Shown: positions 58,788-64,000 of the stretch, in pieces | Layout of the letters: each line of letters begins with the position of its first letter | Position numbering within the stretch: position 1 is the first letter of the stretch | Assembly (NCBI GenBank): GCA_032433765.1 | Contig: JAVIAB010000092.1 | Span: 68,678,160-68,742,159, forward strand | Length of the DNA: 64,000 nt | Origin: Megaustenia siamemsis | Taxonomy: Eukaryota > Mollusca > Gastropoda > Stylommatophora > Ariophantidae | Reading direction: 5' to 3' | Made by a program: the position numbers and the translations under genes | Notes under the pieces: model-generated | The model's input: the letters and a program-made list of their open reading frames with translations, nothing else | What the model was told of the DNA's origin: nothing | Databases searched by the model: none

Positions 58788-59013
58788 ATACCATGAGAAG
58801 AGGAAAGTTGGAATACTTGGCTATAACAGGCAAAATACAAGGAAAGAGAGATTGCAGACGACAAGAGAGAAAGTAATAGATAGCTTGATGTCATGGCATG
58901 GCAAACAGTCAACAACAGAACTGATACAATGCACTGTAGATAGAAGATTGTGGAAGGACATGATCACCTACGCCAACCTTTATGGCACATAATGATGATG
59001 ATGATAATGATAA
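58788..59013 (+). mobile_element. LINE-F 3' end fragment
   Basis: ataccatgagaagagg, ttggaatacttgg, gtcaacaacagaactgata and aggacatgatcacctacgcc match the 3' ends at 1344-1614 and 41500-41703. Ends in (ATG)n/(ATA)n. The Tc1 element begins directly in or after this tail. Confidence 0.8.
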
Positions 59014-59015
59014 TA

Positions 59016-59083
59016 CTGAAGCACATTAATAACGCACCATTTTACAGATCCAGGAACAGAGTGTCAAATGTAAGTATAAGTGT
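59016..59083 (+). repeat. Left terminal inverted repeat of Tc1 element
   Basis: Pairs with 63002-63069 on the opposite strand, 5 mismatches in 68. Confidence 0.95.
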
Positions 59084-59399
59084 GGGAATAGATTTTCCCA
59101 GTGTTTGTGATGTAGCTAATGGCTACAGGAATGGAAAGTGCACGATTCAATTCCCGGGTTTTGTACATGTTACATTAAAACAATCACAGTTACACTTGTA
59201 ACACAATTCCTAATAGCTATGACCTTGAACCTGTACACAGGTTGTGGCTATAAACTCGGTACAGAAAGGCCGTCCAGACAAAACACCCAGTACATGTGGT
59301 TGAAAAGTCACGACTGTCTGAAAATGACCACTACCGAACCATTAGTGTGTTGTAGACCGGAATGAACTCACTAGGCATTGCCAGAAGGATGAATTGCCA

Positions 59400-62300
59400 C
59401 TAATCACTACTGTACGTCTGAATGAACGTTACCGAAGGCAGTACCCTTGATAGACTTCGGAGTGGCCAACCACGAGTTATTACCGCTACGCAAGATCGTC
59501 ATATTGTGCTGAGTCACCTAAGGAATCGGTCTCTACTGGCAAGTCAAACAGCAAGAACAATAGTGGGTACACGTGGGAAAGTCAAACAGCAAGAACAATA
59601 GTGGGTAGACGTGAGCAAGTCAAACAGCAAGAACAATAATGGGTAGACGTGAGCAAGTCAAACAGCAAGAACAATAGTGGGTAGATGTGAGCAAGTCAAA
59701 CAGCAAGAACAATAGTGGGTAGATGTGAGCAAGTCAAACAGCAAGAACAATAGTGGGTAGACGTGGGCAAGTCAAACAGCAAGAACAATAGTGGGTAGAT
59801 GTGAGCAAGTCAAACAGCAAGAACAATAGTGGGTAGACATGGGCAAGTCAAACAGCAAGAACAATAGTGGGTAGACGTGGGCAAGTCAAACAGCAAGAAC
59901 AATAGTGGGTAGATGTGAGCAAGTCAAACAGCAAGAACACTAGTGGGTAGATGTGAGCAAGTCAAACAGCAAGAACAATAGTGGGTAGACATGGGCAAGT
60001 CAAACAGCAAGAACACTAGTGGGTAGACGTGGGCAAGTCAAACAGCAAGAACACTAGTGGGTAGACGTGGGCAAGTCAAACAGCAAGAACACTAGTGGGT
60101 AGACATGGGCAAGTCAAACAGCAAGAACAATAGTGGGTAGACGTGGGCAAGTCAAACAGCAAGAACACTAGTGGGTAGACGTGGGCAAGTCAAACAGCAA
60201 GAACACTAGTGGGTAGAAGTGGGCAAGTCAAACAGCAAGAACAATAGTGGGTAGATGTGAGCAAGTCAAACAGCAAGAACAATAGTGGGTAGATGTGAGC
60301 AAGTCAAACAGCAAGAACAATAGTGGGTAGATGTGAGCAAGTCAAACAGCAAGAACAATAGTGGGTAGATGTGAGCAAGTCAAACAGCAAGAACAATAGT
60401 GGGTAGATGTGAGCAAGTCAAACAGCAAGAACAATAATGGGTAGACATGGGCAAGTCAAACAGCAAGAACAATAGGGGGTAGATGTGGGAAAGTCAAACA
60501 GCAAGAACAATAGTGGGTAGATGTGACGAGTCAAACAGCAAGAACAATAGTGGGTAGTTGCGAGCAAGTCAAACAGCAAGAACAATAGTGGGTAGACATG
60601 GGCAAGTCAAACAGCAAGAACAATAGTGGGTAGACATGGGCAAGTCAAACAGCAAGAAAAATAGTGGGTAGACGTGGGCAAGTCGAAACCAAGAAAAATA
60701 GTGGGTAGACGTGGGCAAGTCAAACAACAAGAAAAATAGTGGGTAGACATGGGCGAGTCAAACAGCAAGAAAAATAGTGGGTAGACATGGGCAAGTCAAA
60801 CAACAAGAAAATAGTGGGTAGACGTGGGCAAGTCAAACAGCAAGAACATAGTGGGTAGACATGGGCAAGTCAAACAACAAGAACAATAGTGGGTAGACAT
60901 GGGCAAGTCAAACAACAAGAACAATAGTGGGTAGACATGGGCAAGTCAAACAACAAGAACAATAGTGGGTAGACATGGGCAAGTCAAACAACAAGAACAA
61001 TAGTGGGTAGACATGGGCAAGTCAAACAACAAGAACAATAGTGGGTAGACATGGGCAAGTCAAACAGCAAGAACAATAGTGGGTAGACGTGGGCAAGTCG
61101 AACAACAAGAAAAATAGTGGGTAGACGTGGGCAAGTCAAACAACAAGAAAAATAGTGGGTAGACATGGGCGAGTCAAACAGCAAGAAAAATAGTGGGTAG
61201 ACATGGGCAAGTCAAACAACAAGAAAAATAGTGGGTAGACATGGGCAAGTCAAACAACAAGAAAAATAGTGGGTAGACGTGGGCAAGTCGAACAACAAGA
61301 AAAATAGTGGGTAGACGTGGGTAAGTCGAACAACAAGAAAAATAGTGGGTAGACGTGGGCAAGTCAAACAGCAAGAACAATAGTGGGTAGACGTGGGCAA
61401 GTCGAACAACAAGAAAAATAGTGGGTAGACGTGGGCAAGTCGAACAACAAGAAAAATAGTGGGTAGACGTGGGTAAGTCGAAACAGCAAGAAAAATAGTG
61501 GGTAGACGTGGGTAAGTCGAACAACAAGAAAATAGTGGGTAGACGTGGGCAAGTCAAACAGCAAGAAAATAGTGGGTAGACGTGGCAAGTCGAACAACAA
61601 GAAAAATAGTGGGTAGACGTGGGTAAGTCGAACAACAAGAAAAATAGTGGGTAGACGTGGGCAAGTCGAACAACAAGAAAAATAGTGGGTAGACGTGGGC
61701 AAGTCGAACAACAAGAAAAATAGTGGGTAGACATGGGCAAGTCAAACAGCAAGAACAATAGTGGGTAGACATGGGCGAGTCAAACAGCAAGAAAAATAGT
61801 GGGTAGACGTGGGCAAGTCAAACAACAAGAAAAATAGTGGGTAGACATGGGCAAGTCAAACAGCAAGAACAATAGTGGGTAGACATGGGCGAGTTAAACA
61901 GCAAGAAAAATAGTGGGTAGACGTGGGCAAGTCGAACAACAAGAAAAATAGTGGGTAGACATGGGCAAGTCAAACAGCAAGAACAATAGTGGGTAGACGT
62001 GGGCAAGTCAAACACAAGAACAATAGTGGGTAGACATGGGCAAGTCAAACAACAAGAACAATAGTGGGTAGACGTGGGCAAGTCAAACAGCAACAATAAC
62101 AGTGGGTGGGCATGGCAAGTCTCTCAAATGACAGTCATACGACGATTCAGAGATAGATGCCTTACTGCAAGACGATCTCGTCGTGATCCAAACTTGACTC
62201 ACATACACTGTTTGACCTGCAAGGGCAGAGCAACATGTCAAATGGACTAGACTAAAGTGGAATGCTGTCCTATTCACAGACGAGAGCAGATTCAACATAT

Positions 62301-62835
62301 CCGTTGTTGATGACGTATGTGCATTTGGCGACGGTGTGGAGAGCACTTTGCAGATTGCTATATTCGCCAGCACAACCAATTTGGAGGTGGCAGTATTCAC
62401 ATTTGGGGAGGATTCAGTTTTCATCATCGTTTGCCTCTTCATGTCTTCTATGGAAATGCTAATGCTGTGACATATCGAGATGAAGGTCTTGATGAATTGG
62501 TTGCTCCTGCGTTCACAAATTATTCAGACTTGCAGCTTCTCCAGCAGGATACGCACATGCACATACCGCACACATATCGCAGCAATCTTTACACACACAG
62601 ATAACATTGTGACGATTGACTGGCCTGCCCTATCACCAGACATGGCCCCTGTAGAACATTTGTGGGACAAACTTTGGCATCTAGAGTCAACATGCAAGGT
62701 TCTCCCGCTAATCTGCAACAGCTGGAAGCTGCTCTTCGACTAAACGTGACTTGATTCCCCAGAAATTCGTCAGAGATTTGTGACTACCCAGCGTGCCCGC
62801 TGCCAAGCTAATTTGCTAGCACGTGGTGGACATAC
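59400..62835 (+). pseudogene. Tc1-family transposase, broken by minisatellite expansion
   Basis: The N-terminal DNA-binding part shows DRLRSGQPRVITATQDRHIV and LSHLRNRSLLASQTARTIVG (about 59448-59575). After the array, coding text resumes with TVIRRFRDRCLTARRSRRDP (about 62130-62190). Then VLFTDESRF (first catalytic D, 62269-62295, frame-shifted), GERFADC-like and FGGGSIHIWGG blocks, LLQQD (second D, about 62538-62552), and WPALSPDMAPVEHLWDKL (the E of VEHLW fits the third residue of the DDE triad). The asparagine usually after QQD is replaced. Many stops: inactive. Confidence 0.9.
59541..62117. repeat. 38-bp minisatellite derived from transposase coding sequence
   Basis: About 67 copies of aagtcaaacagcaagaacaa plus tagtgggtagacgtgggc (38 bp). 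In the transposase frame the unit reads ASQTARTIVGRRG, the stretch found once in normal Tc1 proteins. The left units have agcaagaacaa and gatgtgag; the right units have aacaagaaaaa and gacgtggg, showing subfamily structure. 38 is not a multiple of three, so each added unit shifts the frame. Confidence 0.95.
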
Positions 62836-63001
62836 CAGATGCTGAGGTAACGGTGACATTATTTTTTTATTGCTGCATTTTTGTTCTCTCCGTAGCCAGC
62901 ACAGGCAGAATGCAATGAATTTAATAAAAATCAAATCTACCAAATAATGACCAGCATGAATTAATAGGAAAATGAATAGATTCCAATATGTAAATTAGTA
63001 A

Positions 63002-63069
63002 ACACTTATATTTACATTTGACACTCTGCTCGTGGATCTATAAAGTGGTGCGTTATTAATGTGCTTCAG
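63002..63069 (-). repeat. Right terminal inverted repeat of Tc1 element
   Basis: Reverse complement of 59016-59083 with 5 mismatches. TA follows at 63070-63071. Confidence 0.95.
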
Positions 63070-63072
63070 TAT

Positions 63073-63073
63073 A

Positions 63074-63115
<42 letters not shown>

Positions 63116-63118
63116 TTC
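63073..63118. repeat. (AT)n microsatellite
   Basis: AT run with one TAAT phase break, immediately outside the Tc1 right end. Confidence 0.95.
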
Positions 63119-63385
63119 TATCCTACACAACTGTCTAGTTTTCAAATGTCTCATTCATTATCATTGATTCCTTTTAAATGTCCTCACAACGTGACCCCTC
63201 ATCCTCTCTACTTTACTCACTGCGTTAATTACCCATACAACCAGCGCTGTTTATGTGGCTCACTATAGTAACAATAAATCACAAATCCTAGAATTTGCAC
63301 AACATTTTACAAGAGTGACGGAACTTCACAGAAGTAACGGTGGTCACTATAACGATTTTGTTTACAGCGCTGAGGTAACTTCATT
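63119..63385. other. Nothing recognised
   Basis: No gene or repeat recognised. Confidence 0.35.
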
Positions 63386-63640
63386 GGAGTGGGGAGATGA
63401 AGCAGACAATTCAGGGAGGTTATTGGGGCTTTTGTCTTATGTTTAATAGGGGAAACATAGGAGTAGGGAGATGAAGCGAATCAGACAATTCAGGGAGGTA
63501 TTAGAGCTCTTGTCTTATGTTTAATAGGGGAAACATAGGAGTAGGGGAAACATAGGAGTAGGGCAGATGAAGCGAATCAGACAATTCAGGTGGTTATTGA
63601 GCTCTTGTCTTATGTTTAATAGGGAACATAGGAGTAGAAA
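63386..63640. repeat. Three imperfect direct repeats of about 75 bp
   Basis: agatgaagcgaatcagacaa, ttcagggaggt, cttgtcttatgtttaatagg and ggaaacataggagtaggg recur three times, with a short extra copy of the last block. Confidence 0.88.
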
Positions 63641-64000
63641 AAAAAGGACGAGGATAATATAACATTGTTTTGATGATGTGCAGAAGAAAGTGATGAAGAA
63701 GACGATGAAAACAGTGATAGATTCCCTATGGTAAAAGCTCTTGTGTCGACAGTTAAAAGCTGAAGAAAAAGAAGTGGAAGAGATATATAGAAAGAGTATG
63801 ATTAACCAGCCTAAAAATAGGCTGGGGAGGGGAGGGTGGGGGGGATGCAACGAAGACGATGATAACTCCGGCGAAGAACAATATACTTGTGTTTGATGAG
63901 TTCTTGTGTTAGAAGAACATCTTTATGATCAAGATGCGCGCTAATGAACAGTAACAAGACAGAGCTGGTCGAGAGATTCCCAGAAGAGAATGGGAGGATA
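63641..64000. other. Purine-rich, unassigned
   Basis: GA-rich sequence to the window end. No feature recognised. Confidence 0.35.

Larger units (their letters stand above)
59016..63069 (+). mobile_element. Tc1-type DNA transposon with internal minisatellite
   Basis: Bounded by 68-bp terminal inverted repeats (59016-59083 and 63002-63069) that match at 63 of 68 positions without indels and start ctgaagcacattaataacg. TA dinucleotides lie immediately outside (59014-59015 and 63070-63071), the target duplication of Tc1/mariner. A decayed transposase gene lies inside. A 38-bp minisatellite of about 2.5 kb occupies the middle of the coding region, enlarging the element to 4054 bp against the roughly 1.5 kb implied by the flanking parts. 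Confidence 0.93.

Noticed and set aside
59541..62117. CRISPR-like regular repeat
   Set aside because: 38-bp units are directly adjacent without spacers and derive from transposase coding sequence.

Overview
This window looks like animal (metazoan) nuclear DNA from a repeat-rich invertebrate. A lophotrochozoan such as a mollusc is my best guess, but that is inferred from the style of the LINEs and tRNA-derived SINEs and is not proven. I see no convincing host protein-coding exon, rRNA gene or functional tRNA gene. Every long open reading frame is either a transposable-element remnant or a by-product of a tandem repeat whose period is a multiple of three. The region is best read as intergenic or intronic DNA.

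Layout. 1-9.7 kb: fragments of several non-LTR retrotransposon (LINE) families, SINEs, a 52-bp minisatellite split by a LINE, a 30-bp minisatellite and a small MITE. 9.7-12.2 kb: a minus-strand LINE with reverse transcriptase (RT) and RNase H, split by a 5'-truncated SINE. 12.9-18.7 kb: three large minisatellites (39/42, 53 and 61/51 bp). 20.1-25.7 kb: a Tc1/mariner scrap, LINE ends, and a nearly intact LINE (family C) inside a 24-bp minisatellite. 27.3-33.7 kb: SINEs, a 70/71-bp minisatellite split by a SINE that carries 21 tandem tRNA-like heads, and a hAT-like element. 33.9-38.9 kb: more minisatellites, microsatellites, SINEs and a LINE-B remnant. 39-44.5 kb: a SINE nested in a SINE, LINE-F and LINE-B ends. 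44.6-50.6 kb: a very long 21/42-bp minisatellite field beginning at a decayed SINE and ending near a 100-N assembly gap. 51-59 kb: an almost full-length but broken LINE-A and other LINE ends. 59.0-63.07 kb: a Tc1-type DNA transposon with intact 68-bp terminal inverted repeats and a 2.5-kb 38-bp minisatellite inside its transposase gene.

Main theme: several minisatellites can be traced to a piece of a transposable element next to or around them. The 21-bp field matches a 17-nt segment of SINE-1, the 64-bp array is the tRNA-like head of SINE-3, and the 38-bp array is a stretch of Tc1 transposase coding sequence. Conversely, retroelements have repeatedly landed inside existing minisatellites. 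Adding spans by hand, tandem repeats occupy roughly 19-20 kb of the 64 kb.

Family names used here (SINE-1 to SINE-4, LINE-A to LINE-G, REP-5, REP-6) are local labels, not database names. All comparisons were made by eye, so boundaries are approximate unless a target-site duplication (TSD) or terminal inverted repeat (TIR) fixes them.
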